Positions 18,296-27,849 of a stretch of 39,179 nt of DNA are shown in pieces; the stretch's first letter is position 1, and every line of letters begins with the position of its first letter. The stretch comes from CAZTPJ01 sp964614515. Lineage in GTDB: Bacteria; Planctomycetota; Phycisphaerae; Phycisphaerales; UBA1924. Position numbers and translations under genes: made by a program. Location of the stretch: the NCBI GenBank assembly GCA_964614515.1, contig CAZTPJ010000031.1, forward strand, positions 1 through 39,179, in the 5' to 3' direction. A model generated the notes under the pieces. That model saw only the letters and a program-made list of their open reading frames with translations. It was not told the origin of the DNA and did no database searches.

Positions 18296-19885
18296 ATGCC
18301 GTTCCCCGACCCGCACACCTTTCGCTCATCCATCGAAGCCGCACGCCGCGACGACCCGCGCACGCTCGCGGTCCCCATCGTCGAGCGGCTGCTGGATGAC
18401 CAACTCACGCCCGTGCTGGCGTACCGACGGCTGGTGGCGCCAGATGAACGCACAGCACCCTCGTTCCTGCTCGAATCCGTCGAGGGGGGGGAGCGGCAGG
18501 GCCGACACTCGATCCTCTCCGCCCAGCCCGCCTTTGAACTCACCGCCCGCGAAGGCGAAGTGGCGATCCTCGATCACCTGACTGGGCGACACACGACGGC
18601 CACGAGCCACGCCGACCCCCTGTCCATCCCGCGCGAGCGACTCGGGCACATCCGGTTGATCGTGCCGGCGGGCATCCCCCCCCTGCCGCTGCTCGGCGGC
18701 TGGGTCGGGTATGTGGCGTATGACGCCGTGCGGTACACCGAGCCGGACAAGTTGCCGTTCATGGCCGCGCCGCGCGATGATCGCTCGCTGCCCGACATTG
18801 ACCTGGCGTTCTATGACAACGTCGTGGTCTTCGATCATGTTGACAAAGTCGTCAACGTGGTGCAGATCGCGCTGGTCGCTCCCGGAGATGATGTGGAGGC
18901 GGCGTACGCCGCCGCGATCGCCCGACTCGAGCGGCGAATCGCAGCGCTTCAGCATCACAGCAAGCCGCTGGCCTGCGGGCGCGTGGGCAGCCCCCCCCCT
19001 GTCGCGCCCCTCCCCTCGAACATCACCCGCGAGCGCCACGCCGAGATGGTCGCCCGGGCGCTCGAATACATCCGCGCGGGGGACATCTTTCAGGTGGTCC
19101 TCGGACAGCGGTTTGAGCACGTCTCCACGGCCGATCCCTTTGACGTGTATCGCGCCCTGCGCGTCGTGAACCCAAGCCCGTACATGGTCTATCTGCAATC
19201 GCAGGGATGCATCCTCATCGCGTCAAGTCCGGAGATTCTCTGCCGTGTGCGCCGACGCGATGACAACCTCATCGTCACCAACCGCCCGCTCGCGGGGACG
19301 CGCCGCCGCGGCGCCACGCCGGAGGAGGATGCAGCGCTGGAGCGTGAACTCCTCGCGGACCCCAAGGAGCGAGCCGAACATGCGATGCTCGTGGACCTCG
19401 GGCGAAACGACGTCGGTCAGGTGGCCGTGCCGGGCACGATTGAACTTCCGCGGATCATGGACATCGAGCGCTACAGCCATGTGATGCACATCAGCAGCAC
19501 GATCACGGGGACGATGCGTCCGGGGCTGGATGCGTGGGATGCGCTTCGCGCGGCGCTGCCCGTGGGGACGATCTCGGGCGCCCCCAAGATCCGCGCGATG
19601 CAGATCATCGACGAACTCGAGCCGATCCGTCGCGGTCCGTATGGCGGCGGCGTCGGCTATGTCGGCCTCGATGGGCAGATGGACATCGCGCTGACGCTGC
19701 GAACCATCGTTGCGCCCACGCGCCTCGCCGACGCCGGCCGCTGGACCTACCACCTTCAGGCATCCGGGGGCATCGTCGCGGATTCGCAGCCCGAGGCGGA
19801 GTATCAGGAGACGGTGAACAAGGCGGCAGCCCTGGCGCGGGCGATCAACCTCGCGGAGACAGCCTTCGCGGGCGGGGCCGTCTGA
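18296..19885 (+). CDS. trpE: Anthranilate synthase component I
   Basis: 529 residues. TrpE converts chorismate to anthranilate with the glutaminase subunit TrpG. The tryptophan feedback element LLES is at 58-61. The C-terminal chorismate-binding domain shows ASSPEILCRV, RPLAGTRRRGATPEED, LVDLGRNDVG, PVGTISGAPKIRAMQIIDELEP and GGVGYVGLDGQMD. It diverges from frr across an 80-bp spacer. No trpG follows; the next gene is an unrelated secreted protein, so the trp genes are scattered. Homopolymer tracts of 8-9 G/C lie at 18484, 18676 and 18991. Confidence 0.95.
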   Translation: MPFPDPHTFRSSIEAARRDDPRTLAVPIVERLLDDQLTPVLAYRRLVAPDERTAPSFLLESVEGGERQGRHSILSAQPAFELTAREGEVAILDHLTGRHTTATSHADPLSIPRERLGHIRLIVPAGIPPLPLLGGWVGYVAYDAVRYTEPDKLPFMAAPRDDRSLPDIDLAFYDNVVVFDHVDKVVNVVQIALVAPGDDVEAAYAAAIARLERRIAALQHHSKPLACGRVGSPPPVAPLPSNITRERHAEMVARALEYIRAGDIFQVVLGQRFEHVSTADPFDVYRALRVVNPSPYMVYLQSQGCILIASSPEILCRVRRRDDNLIVTNRPLAGTRRRGATPEEDAALERELLADPKERAEHAMLVDLGRNDVGQVAVPGTIELPRIMDIERYSHVMHISSTITGTMRPGLDAWDALRAALPVGTISGAPKIRAMQIIDELEPIRRGPYGGGVGYVGLDGQMDIALTLRTIVAPTRLADAGRWTYHLQASGGIVADSQPEAEYQETVNKAAALARAINLAETAFAGGAV

Positions 19886-19967
19886 TAACCCTTTGCTTCG
19901 TCCGATGATCGCAAGGACTGCCGGTTTATGGGACATCCGGACGCGTCGGGTGAGCGTGCGATGCCTA

Positions 19968-19996
19968 TTGACAAACGGGATGGAATCTGGTACAAC
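19968..19996 (+). promoter_or_regulatory. Sigma-70-type promoter for the Kelch/GC-dockerin gene
   Basis: A consensus TTGACA at 19968-19973 is followed by a 17-bp spacer and TACAAC at 19991-19996. Initiation near 20003 would give a leader of about 145 bases before the ATG at 20147. The rest of 19886-20146 shows no gene. Confidence 0.65.
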
Positions 19997-20146
19997 AGTG
20001 GGCAGGAGTGTGCCTTTCGGGGGTCGCAGCGTAGATGGCACACTGGCATTGGTGAGGAGGTTGTGGTTTCGCCCGTGGCGAGCAACAGGCGGCGCGGATG
20101 TCTGTGAGCATCCGGCGAACGAGAGCACTCGGAAAAGGAGATTGAA

Positions 20147-21868
20147 ATGTTGAGATCGATGCTGGTTGGACTGACCATGGGCACGCTGGCCCTGACGTCG
20201 GTCGTGTCGGCGCAGACGGGGACGAACTGTCTTCGTACGCTGATGGACGCCAACAACAGCGGGAACAGCGGCGGCGTGGTGTACTTTGACCTCGCCATCG
20301 GCCCCAATGCGTTGACGTTCACGGATCTGTACCTGAACCTCGCGGTTCCGGAGCAGGCCAATGTGCAGATTACGGTGTATGTGACCTCGCCGGGCATGTC
20401 ACATGTCGGCAACGAGCTCAACCTCGGCGCCTGGACGCAGGTCTCCGGCGGTATCGGCGTGTCGGCCGGTCCGCAGCAGGCCACGCATGTGCCGCTCGAC
20501 AACACCTTCGTCCTCAACGCCGGCTCGACGCAGGGCGTGGCGATTCGCGCGCTTGCGGCGCAGGGCACGGGTGGACTTCGATATACCAACGGGACGGGAG
20601 TCAATCAGGTCCACATGAACGCCGACCTGACGCTCACCGGCGGCGCCGCCACCAATGCGCTGTTTGGACCGAGCGTGTTTACGCCGCGCATCTTCAACGG
20701 CTGGCTGTACTACAACGGCGGCACCGCGGGCTGCACGATCACGCCGCCCCCGCCCCCCCCGCCGCCTCCGCCGCCGCTGCCCACGGTCAACTGGACCATC
20801 AAGGCTCCGGCCCCTGAAGCGCGTTCACGCGGGGCGGGTGCGATTGTCGGCGACTACTTCTATTACATGGGTGGCGAGGCCGCGGGCGGCGCACGCAACC
20901 TCACCTGCTGGAAGTATCACATTCCCACCGACACTTGGTCGCCCATTGCCAACATGCCAAGCAACGGCGTCGGCAACGGCGGCACGAGCAACGTCGATGC
21001 GGCCGCCCTGGGCACCGACATCTACGTCGTCGGCGGCTTTGACGGCACGGTTCAGCGCCGCGAGGTCTATCGCTACGACACGCTGACCGACACGTGGGAG
21101 AACATCACCACCGACCTGCACCCGACGGGCATCTTCGCTCACGCCGTGGTCGCGGTCAACGGCCGCATCATGACCATTGGCGGCCAGCCCAGCACCACCA
21201 CCTTCACCAGCGCCTGCTATCTGTACAACCCCGCCGCGCCCGCGGGGACGCGATGGACGGCCACATCCCCCCTCTCCGCGCCGCGCCGCTATCACGCGGC
21301 GACGGTGATCGGCGATCAGGTCTGGGTCGGCGGCGGCATCGGCTCTGACACCGCGACGCAGATCAAGACCATCGAGGTCTACAACTCGCAGGCTCCAGCC
21401 TGGGCGCTCCAGACCGCGCAGGCCAACATCGGCCGTGGCGGTCCGGCCATGTACAACCTCAAGGGCGATCCATACCTGGTCACCGGCGGGTGGGATCAGT
21501 ATCGCCAGCACACCGAGATCCTCTCAGGCTCCATGTGGGAGTACGAAGAAGGCGTCAACATCGGCGTGCGCACGCTCGCCTATGACGGCAATGATTCGAT
21601 CATGATCAAGGCCGGCGGCTTCTCAGGCGCTGGCTTCCACAACACGCTGGAGGTCTATGAACTCTCCGGCGGGTGCGGATGCGTCTGCAACTACGACGTC
21701 TCCACGGGCCAGGACGTCTGCGACATCTTCGACTTCCTCACCTTCGGCAACATGTTCAGCGCGGCCGACCCGTGCGCGTGCGATCTCGACGTGAGCACCG
21801 GCCCGGCCGTCTGCGACATCTTCGACTTCCTCACCTTCGGCAACCTCTTCAGCGCTGGCTGCCCATAA
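20147..21868 (+). CDS. Secreted Kelch-repeat protein with GC-type dockerin-like C-terminus
   Basis: 573 residues with a strong AAGGAG Shine-Dalgarno seven bases upstream of the ATG. A signal peptide (MLRSMLVGLTMGTLALTSVV, cleavage after VSA near 22) precedes a ~180-residue beta-rich domain. A proline run (about residues 201-211) forms a linker. Kelch motifs follow from about 225 to 540: GDYFYYMGG, ALGTDIYVVGGFDG, NGRIMTIGG, GDQVWVGGGIG and DPYLVTGGWDQ, likely one beta-propeller. The C-terminus carries two dockerin-like repeats, CNYDVSTGQDVCDIFDFLTF and CDLDVSTGPAVCDIFDFLTF, with LTFGN in place of LCFGN. It is probably an extracellular or surface protein; ligand unknown. Confidence 0.9.
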   Translation: MLRSMLVGLTMGTLALTSVVSAQTGTNCLRTLMDANNSGNSGGVVYFDLAIGPNALTFTDLYLNLAVPEQANVQITVYVTSPGMSHVGNELNLGAWTQVSGGIGVSAGPQQATHVPLDNTFVLNAGSTQGVAIRALAAQGTGGLRYTNGTGVNQVHMNADLTLTGGAATNALFGPSVFTPRIFNGWLYYNGGTAGCTITPPPPPPPPPPPLPTVNWTIKAPAPEARSRGAGAIVGDYFYYMGGEAAGGARNLTCWKYHIPTDTWSPIANMPSNGVGNGGTSNVDAAALGTDIYVVGGFDGTVQRREVYRYDTLTDTWENITTDLHPTGIFAHAVVAVNGRIMTIGGQPSTTTFTSACYLYNPAAPAGTRWTATSPLSAPRRYHAATVIGDQVWVGGGIGSDTATQIKTIEVYNSQAPAWALQTAQANIGRGGPAMYNLKGDPYLVTGGWDQYRQHTEILSGSMWEYEEGVNIGVRTLAYDGNDSIMIKAGGFSGAGFHNTLEVYELSGGCGCVCNYDVSTGQDVCDIFDFLTFGNMFSAADPCACDLDVSTGPAVCDIFDFLTFGNLFSAGCP

Positions 21869-21900
21869 GCCGGCTTGCGTGACGTCCACGACGACTCACC

Positions 21901-21936
21901 GCCGAACCGGGCCTTCCCGGTTCGGCTTTCTTTTTG
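21901..21936 (+). terminator. Rho-independent terminator after the Kelch gene
   Basis: A perfect 11-bp stem, GCCGAACCGGG with CCCGGTTCGGC, and a CCTT loop occupy 21901-21926. TTTCTTTTTG follows directly. Confidence 0.93.
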
Positions 21937-21947
21937 TCGGCTGCGAG

Positions 21948-21953
21948 TATAAT
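21948..21953 (+). promoter_or_regulatory. Consensus -10 element (TATAAT)
   Basis: A perfect TATAAT lies 51 bp upstream of the small dockerin gene at 22004 and just after the previous terminator. No convincing -35 is seen at the right spacing, where the terminator's T-tract lies. Confidence 0.5.
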
Positions 21954-22003
21954 GAATCCATGCGGGGTTTCGGCCCCGAGTTCCCTGGAGAAAGGAGATT
22001 CCC

Positions 22004-22597
22004 ATGTCACGCGTGTCCGCCGTCGTTGCCTTCGCCGGATCGTTGTCCATCGCCGCCGCCGCCCACGGGCAGTGGTGGTGGCCGCCCACCGATGGGTGGC
22101 GATTCACCCCCGAGTGTCCTTCGCCCACGAGCGTGATCGACATCACGCTGGCCGGCGAGTGGCCGCACAGCTGCGTGCCCAACGTCATCGACTTCACGCG
22201 GGCAGGCAACATCATCGACATCACCACCGAGCGAATCCCCCCGCCGGGCTTCTGCCTACAGGTCATCACGCGATGGTCGCAGCGGGTCGAGATCGGCACG
22301 CTCCCGGCCGGGGAATATGAAGTCTGGGCGACGCACCTGCTTGAGGGCCGGCCGGAACTTCCGCGCACGCTCCTGGGCACGATTCGCGTGGACCTCTCCT
22401 GCGGCGGGTGCTATCCGGACTGCGACACCTCCACGGGCATCGGCGTGCTGGACATCTTCGACTTCCTGTGCTTTGGCAATCGCTTTGCCGCGGGCGATCC
22501 CTACGCCTGCGACTGCGACACCTCCACCGGTCAGGGCATCTGCGACATCTTCGACTTCCTGTGCTTCGGCAACGCGTTCAACAACGGCTGCCCGTGA
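22004..22597 (+). CDS. Small secreted protein with GC-type dockerin-like domain
   Basis: 197 residues, preceded by a strong AAAGGAG. The signal peptide MSRVSAVVAFAGSLSIAAAA probably ends at AHG, leaving a mature N-terminus QWWWPPTDGW. The body of about 110 residues is beta-rich with TSVIDITLAGEWPHSCVPN and NVIDFTRAGNIIDITTERIP, similar internal stretches that hint at an Ig-like fold; I do not recognise the family. Two C-terminal repeats, CDTSTGIGVLDIFDFLCFGN and CDTSTGQGICDIFDFLCFGN, are close to those of the 11.9-kb gene. It is the third such protein in the window and follows the Kelch gene behind a terminator, so it is probably a separate transcript. Confidence 0.85.
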   Translation: MSRVSAVVAFAGSLSIAAAAHGQWWWPPTDGWRFTPECPSPTSVIDITLAGEWPHSCVPNVIDFTRAGNIIDITTERIPPPGFCLQVITRWSQRVEIGTLPAGEYEVWATHLLEGRPELPRTLLGTIRVDLSCGGCYPDCDTSTGIGVLDIFDFLCFGNRFAAGDPYACDCDTSTGQGICDIFDFLCFGNAFNNGCP

Positions 22598-22610
22598 TGG
22601 GCGCGCCGCG

Positions 22611-22737
22611 TTCTCGGGTGGCCTGTCGTTCCGCGGCGGGTCTTGGGTCGTCCGCCACTGCGCGGCGGGTCTTGAGTGGCCCGCGACCGCGTGGCGGGTC
22701 GGGGGTATCGCGCGACTGCGTGGCGGGTCTCTGCGCA
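22611..22737. repeat. Diverged hairpin repeat array (GCGGCGGGTCTT type)
   Basis: Four degenerate units of about 31 bp with imperfect arms such as CCGCCACTGCGCGGCGGGTC. They resemble the GCCACTCCGTGGC array at 7612-7723. With 22738-22886, which shows nothing recognisable, this fills the space between the dockerin gene and ribF. Confidence 0.6.
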
Positions 22738-22886
22738 GACGTGGTCAGTCAGCGATGGGCGACTCACTGCCGCGGCGAGCGGATCACACCGCTCCCGGAG
22801 CGAGCGGTCCGCCCGGGTCCCCCGCCCGCACAGCGCCCGCACCGACGCGCGATGCCCGAACATCGAAGCCGGAGCAACGGACTGCG

Positions 22887-23954
22887 ATGGTCCGCCGCCG
22901 ATCACTCGCCAGCGCTTCGTGTTCTGTTGCGCTTCATCCTCCGGCCCACGGCTACCCTTCCCCCTTGGCCCCGGTCCCATCCATCCTGACCATCGGCACC
23001 TTCGATGGTGTGCACCTCGGGCACGCCGCGCTGGTGCATCGCGCGCGGGAGGTCGCGGCTGATGTGGCGCGATCCGCGCTCACACACACCCCGCCGCGCA
23101 TCATCGCCTGCACCTTTGATCCGCATCCGCTCACGCATCTGCGGCCGGAGTCCGCCCCCCCACGTCTGTCCACCTTTGAGCAGCGGGCGACATGGCTCAG
23201 ACACCTCGGCTGCGATGAGGTCATCCGCCTCGAACCCACGCCGGAACTTCTCTCGCAATCCCCCGAGGCGTTCATCGACTCGCTTCTGGCCCGGCACGCG
23301 CTGGCGGCGATCATCGAGGGACCGGACTTTCGCTTCGGGCACCAGCGCGCGGGCGACATCGAGACGCTGCGCAGGCTCGGTCATCAACATGCGTTCGAGG
23401 TCCACATCGTCGAACCGATCACGACCTCGCTCACGGATCAGTCGATGGTCACCGCATCGAGTTCGCTCATCCGCTGGCTCATCGGCCACGGGCGCGTGGG
23501 CGATGCGGCGATGATCCTCGGCCGCGAGTATGAGATCACGGGCACGGTCGTGCGCGGGGAGGCCCGCGGGCGCACGCTCGGCTTCCCCACGGCCAACATC
23601 AACGCCCCGCACATGCTCCCGGCCGATGGCATCTATGCGGGAACCGCCCAACTCCCCGAGGGTCATTGGCTGCCCGCGGCGATCAGCCTCGGGACCAAGC
23701 CCACGTTCGGCCGTTCGCAGCGCACGCTCGAAGCGATGCTGCTGACCGCGGGCGGCGATTCATCCGCGAACTGGTCCCCCGCACCCATCGACCTGACCTA
23801 TGACTGGCCGATCACGCTGCGATTCACCTCGTGGCTTCGTGAGCAACTGCGCTTTGCCCGCGTCGAAGAACTCACTCAGCAGATGTCGCGCGACTGCGGC
23901 CGCGTGATGGAACTCGCCCGAACCCGGCCGCATGTCGCGGAGCCTGTCGCATGA
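22887..23954 (+). CDS. ribF: Bifunctional riboflavin kinase / FAD synthetase RibF
   Basis: 355 residues from ATG 22887. RibF phosphorylates riboflavin to FMN and adenylates it to FAD. The FAD-synthetase nucleotidyltransferase domain has TIGTFDGVHLGHAALVHRA and DFRFGHQRAGD. The C-terminal flavokinase domain has ITGTVVRGEARGRTLGFPTA, with the Thr/Asn site, and SLGTKPTFG. The start is uncertain: family proteins usually begin about ten residues before TIGTFDG, so TTG 22965 is an alternative, and the extra 26 residues look unstructured. Its stop overlaps the nrnA start by four bases. Confidence 0.93.
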   Translation: MVRRRSLASASCSVALHPPAHGYPSPLAPVPSILTIGTFDGVHLGHAALVHRAREVAADVARSALTHTPPRIIACTFDPHPLTHLRPESAPPRLSTFEQRATWLRHLGCDEVIRLEPTPELLSQSPEAFIDSLLARHALAAIIEGPDFRFGHQRAGDIETLRRLGHQHAFEVHIVEPITTSLTDQSMVTASSSLIRWLIGHGRVGDAAMILGREYEITGTVVRGEARGRTLGFPTANINAPHMLPADGIYAGTAQLPEGHWLPAAISLGTKPTFGRSQRTLEAMLLTAGGDSSANWSPAPIDLTYDWPITLRFTSWLREQLRFARVEELTQQMSRDCGRVMELARTRPHVAEPVA

Positions 23955-25012
23955 ATCCATCATCCCCTTCGAACACCGCCGGGGTGTATGCCTCCAACGC
24001 GACCGCCCGGACCATCGCCGCGCACCTCGCGACGGCGAGGTCGATCGCGGTCCTGACGCACACCAAGCCCGATGGGGATGCCGTGGGCTCCACGCTGGCG
24101 ATGGCCCGCACGCTTCGCGCGCTGGGCAAAGCGGTGACACTCGCGTATGCCGGGCCGCTGCCCTTCTGGCTGCCCGCGCTGGCGGGGGACATGCCATACA
24201 CCCACATCTCCGGCGGCTCGGCGGTCAATCTTCCCGAGGTTGACGCGATCGTCATCTGCGACACCGGAAGCTGGGCGCAGCTCGAAGAGGTTGCCGAGTG
24301 GCTCAGTCCCCGCCGCGACCACGCATGCATCATCGATCATCACCGCTCGGGGGATGCCGATGTGGCCCCGCGACGACTGATCGACATCCACGCCGCCTCG
24401 ACGTGCGAACCGATGGCCGAGGTCTGCACCATCCTCTTAACATTCGATTCTCCCGCGAAACTTCCGCTGGAACTTGCATCGCCCTTGTATGTCGGCCTGG
24501 CGACGGACACGGGGTGGTTCCGGCATTCCAACCTTCGGCCGGGGACGCTGCGGCTGGCGGCGGCGCTGCTGGAGGCGGGGGTGGATCATCCGGCCATCTA
24601 TGCTTTGATCGAGCAGTCGGATCGTCCCGCGCGGATTCGCCTGATGGCCCGGGCGCTGGCTTCGCTGGAACTGCACGCGGGCGAACAGGTGGCCGTGCTG
24701 ACGCTGATGCGGAAGGACTTTCACGACACGCGCGCGGACCCCGGCGATTCGGGGGGCTTCGCGGACATGGTGCTGGCGATCGCGACGGTCAAGGTTGCGG
24801 CCGTGTTCACCGAGGCTTTTTCGCCCGAGGGCCAGGGGCCGATCACCAAAGTCAGTTTCCGCAGCAAGGAGGGTCCGGGCGCGGTGGATGTGAATTCGAT
24901 CGCCGGCCGGTTCGGCGGGGGGGGGCACATCCGCGCGGCGGGCGCCCGCATCCGCGGAGACCTGCACACGATCCGCGCTGCGGTGATCACCGCGCTTGCG
25001 GGGGCGGTGTAG
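23951..25012 (+). CDS. nrnA: DHH/DHHA1 phosphoesterase, NrnA-like (oligoribonuclease/pAp phosphatase)
   Basis: 353 residues. NrnA-type enzymes degrade 2-5-nt RNA and hydrolyse pAp. DHH-domain metal motifs are HTKPDGDAVGS, ICDTGS, CIIDHHRSG and ATDTGWFRHSN. The C-terminal DHHA1 motif is GRFGGGGHIRAAGARIRG. The gene is translationally coupled to ribF (ATGA), a pairing common in bacteria. A nine-G tract at 24917-24925 encodes part of GGGGH. Confidence 0.93.
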   Translation: MNPSSPSNTAGVYASNATARTIAAHLATARSIAVLTHTKPDGDAVGSTLAMARTLRALGKAVTLAYAGPLPFWLPALAGDMPYTHISGGSAVNLPEVDAIVICDTGSWAQLEEVAEWLSPRRDHACIIDHHRSGDADVAPRRLIDIHAASTCEPMAEVCTILLTFDSPAKLPLELASPLYVGLATDTGWFRHSNLRPGTLRLAAALLEAGVDHPAIYALIEQSDRPARIRLMARALASLELHAGEQVAVLTLMRKDFHDTRADPGDSGGFADMVLAIATVKVAAVFTEAFSPEGQGPITKVSFRSKEGPGAVDVNSIAGRFGGGGHIRAAGARIRGDLHTIRAAVITALAGAV

Positions 25013-25141
25013 AGATTCCCGCCGGGGCGGGCGTGATGAGGGCCCCAAGCGCGGACGGCGATTGACTCGCGCGGCAGGTCATGCCCCGGCCCATGCGGGT
25101 CATCGACGCCCATACAGTTGCCATCCTTTCCGGATTCGCGC

Positions 25142-27738
25142 ATGGCCTCACCCGAGACACCCGAGCCGCCCGACCCAGCCAGCGCTGCCGCCGCGCCCAT
25201 GAAGGCGAAGCGCATCCATCTCAACGGCTTCCTGAAACGCGTCGAGGATCTGGAGAAGACCGCGGGGAGTACACCCCTGCTCTTCCTGCTGGGTGCGGGG
25301 GCGTCGAAGCAATCGGGGATCAAGACGGGCGGCGAGATGGTGGCGGACTGGCTGGAGATGCTCCGGCGGGATGATCCCGACCACGAATCCGTGTCGAAAG
25401 ACCAGTGGGCCACGCCCGAGCGCGTGGGCATCGACTCGTTCAACCCATCGGACCCCGCGGCCTCGTATCCCGATATCTTTGACCGCACGTTTCTCGACCG
25501 CCGCCCGGCGGGCTTTGATTATCTGGAGCGCGAGATCGCGGGCCGTGAGCCATCCTTCGGCTATTCAGTCCTGGCGCAAATTCTCGACCACACGCGACAC
25601 AAGATCGTCATCACCACCAACTTTGACAACCTGGTGGTCGAGGCGCTGTCGATCTACACGGCGAGCACACCGCTGGTCTGCGGGCACGAATCCCTCGCGG
25701 GGTTCATCCGCGCGGTCCCCAATCGTCCGCAGATCGTCAAGGTACATCGGGATCTGTTCTATTCGCCGCGCAACTCATCGGATGACCTCGGCCCGCTGCC
25801 GGAGCGATTCGCGGAGGCGATCCGGGATCTTTTCAAGTCGCACATCCCGGTGGTCATCGGCTATGGCGGGAACGATGGCAGCCTCATGGGCGTGCTGGAG
25901 GAACTGGAGAAAGGGGATCTGGCGCAGGGCCTGTACTGGTGCTACTGGGATGGCGGTCCCGAACCCGGCCCGCGCATCCAAGCGCTGGTGTCGAAACTCG
26001 GCGGGTGGCTTGTGCCGATCGCCGGGTTCGATGAACTGATGATCAAACTCATGGACCGGCTGAAACTGGATCCACTCGACGCATTTCTTGAGGAGCGCGG
26101 CGTCGACCGCGCGAAAGCCTACAAGGAGAATCGGGACCGGCTCGCTGCGGACCTGACGGCCAGCGCGGTGTCCCGAGGCGCAGTGACAACGAAGCAGGAA
26201 TCGGCCCGCGAAGCATCGGGCGATGCGCTCAAGGCTCTCAAGGCGTCGTTGTCGCGATGGTCGAGCAAGGCCACGCCCCATGTGGTGGACAGCCTGGCCA
26301 AGATGCAATCGGACCCGATTGAACGGGCGAAACTGTACGAAAGCGGCCTTGCGTCCCTCCCAAAGAGCGCCTGGATGGCCGAATACGCCGCGCTGTTCTA
26401 TCAAGAGGATGGCGGCGATCCCGCTCTCGCGGACCACCTGCACATGCAGGCCACTGCGCTCGCACCGACCGACGCCGGTATACTGGGCAACTACGCAAAC
26501 TTCCTCAGGAGAGTGCGCGGGGACCACGACGCCGCCGAGGCGATGTACAAACGCGCCCTCGAGGCCGACCCCCGCCGCGCCGCACACCTGAACAACTACG
26601 CGACCTTCCTCACGGATGTGCGCNNNNNNNNNNNNNNNNNNNNNNNNNNNNNNNNNNNNNNNNNNNNNNNNNNNNNNNNNNNNNNNNNNNNNNNNNNNNN
26701 NNNNNNNNNNNNNNNNNNNNNNNCCCCCGCCGCGCCGCACACCTGAACAACTACGCGACCTTCCTCACGGATGTGCGCGGGGACCACGACGCCGCCGAGG
26801 CGATGTTCAAGCAAGCCCTGGAGGCTGATCCCCACCACGCCAACACCCTGGGCAACTACGCCAACTTCCTCAGGGCTGTGCGTCAGGACCACGACGCCGC
26901 CGAGCTCATGTATAAATGCGCCATCCAGGCCAATCCCCGCCACGGCAATAACCTGGGCAACTACGCACTCTTCCTCACGGATGTGCGCGGGGAGCACGAC
27001 GCCGCCGAAACCATGCACAAACGCGCCCTCGAAGCCGATCCCCGGGGCGCTGGCATCCTGAACAACTACGCGCTCTTCCTCACGGACGTGCGTAAAGACC
27101 ACGACGCCGCCGAAGCCATGTACAAACGCGCCCTAGAAGCCGATCCCCGCGACGGCAACAACCTGAGTAACTACGCGAACTTCCTCAGGACTGTGCGTCA
27201 GGACCACGACGCCGCCGAGGCCATGTACAAACGCGCCCTCGAGGCTGAGCCCCGCCACGCCGGCATCCTGGGCAACTACGCGACCTTCCTCATGGACGTG
27301 CGTAAAGACCACGACGCCGCTGAGGGCATGTACAAACGCGCAATCGAGATTGACCCCAGCCACGCAATCACACTGGGCAACTACGCCTGCCTGCTGCTGT
27401 CCTTAGGCCGACTCGACGAGGGGCTGGCGATGCTGGACCGGGCCATCGCGGCCCTGCCTGATGGAACTCCAATCGCGATTCACGCCGAGTGCTGGATGTA
27501 CGCGTACTGCCATCGGCCGCAGGCGGATCGCCCCGAAGCGCTGCAGCGCTTGCGACAACTCATCGAGGGCGGCGTGCGCACCGGTTCGTGGGACTTCTCA
27601 GGCATCATCGAGCAGGCCGTCAAGGCCGGGCACACCGAGGCTGCGCACCTGCCGCGACTGGCCGAGGTTCTCGCGGACAGGGCACAACCCGCGAGCCTCA
27701 GCGACTGGCCCGCGTGGCAGGCGGCCGCGAGTTCGTGA
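25142..27738 (+). CDS. SIR2-like domain protein with tandem near-identical TPRs (assembly gap inside)
   Basis: One gene broken by a 100-N gap; the two halves join in frame when the gap flanks are overlapped. Residues below count from ATG 25142 (25118 and 25199 are alternative starts). A SIR2-type NAD-binding domain covers about 32-320: GAGAS (51-55), TTNFDN with N160 and D162, a candidate catalytic H202 in KVHRD, and GYGGNDGS from 240. A helical linker leads to tandem TPRs of exactly 35 residues (105 bp), consensus NNYATFLTDVR-x-DHDAAEAMYKRALEADPR. About eight are visible, more may be hidden in the gap. The repeats end with a diverged helical cap (LLSLGRLDEGLAMLDRAIA). SIR2 domains in defence proteins often deplete NAD+; here that role is inferred from the domain and the neighbouring restriction genes. 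No signal peptide or TM. Confidence 0.85.
26465..27410 (+). repeat. 105-bp tandem repeat coding for TPRs
   Basis: Units are spaced exactly 105 bp apart, for example CTGAACAACTACGCG at 26743 and CTGGGCAACTACGCC at 26848. DNA identity between units is high, with GACCACGACGCCGCCGAG nearly invariant. Such identity implies recent expansion or gene conversion, and it caused the assembly break within. Confidence 0.9.
26624..26723. other. Assembly gap (100 N) within the SIR2-TPR gene
   Basis: Exactly 100 Ns, a default placeholder. The 55 bases before it (26569-26623) equal the 55 bases after it (26724-26778). The true content is an unknown number of 105-bp repeats, possibly none. Confidence 0.97.
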
Positions 27739-27849
27739 GCAGCGAGCGCCGGCGCGTGATCGGGCGTCGTGGTCCGCGTGAGGGCGCATCCTCGCGCAGC
27801 TTCGGCCGTGGCTGGGCCAGCCCCACGCGCGAGCGAGGATGACTCGGAC

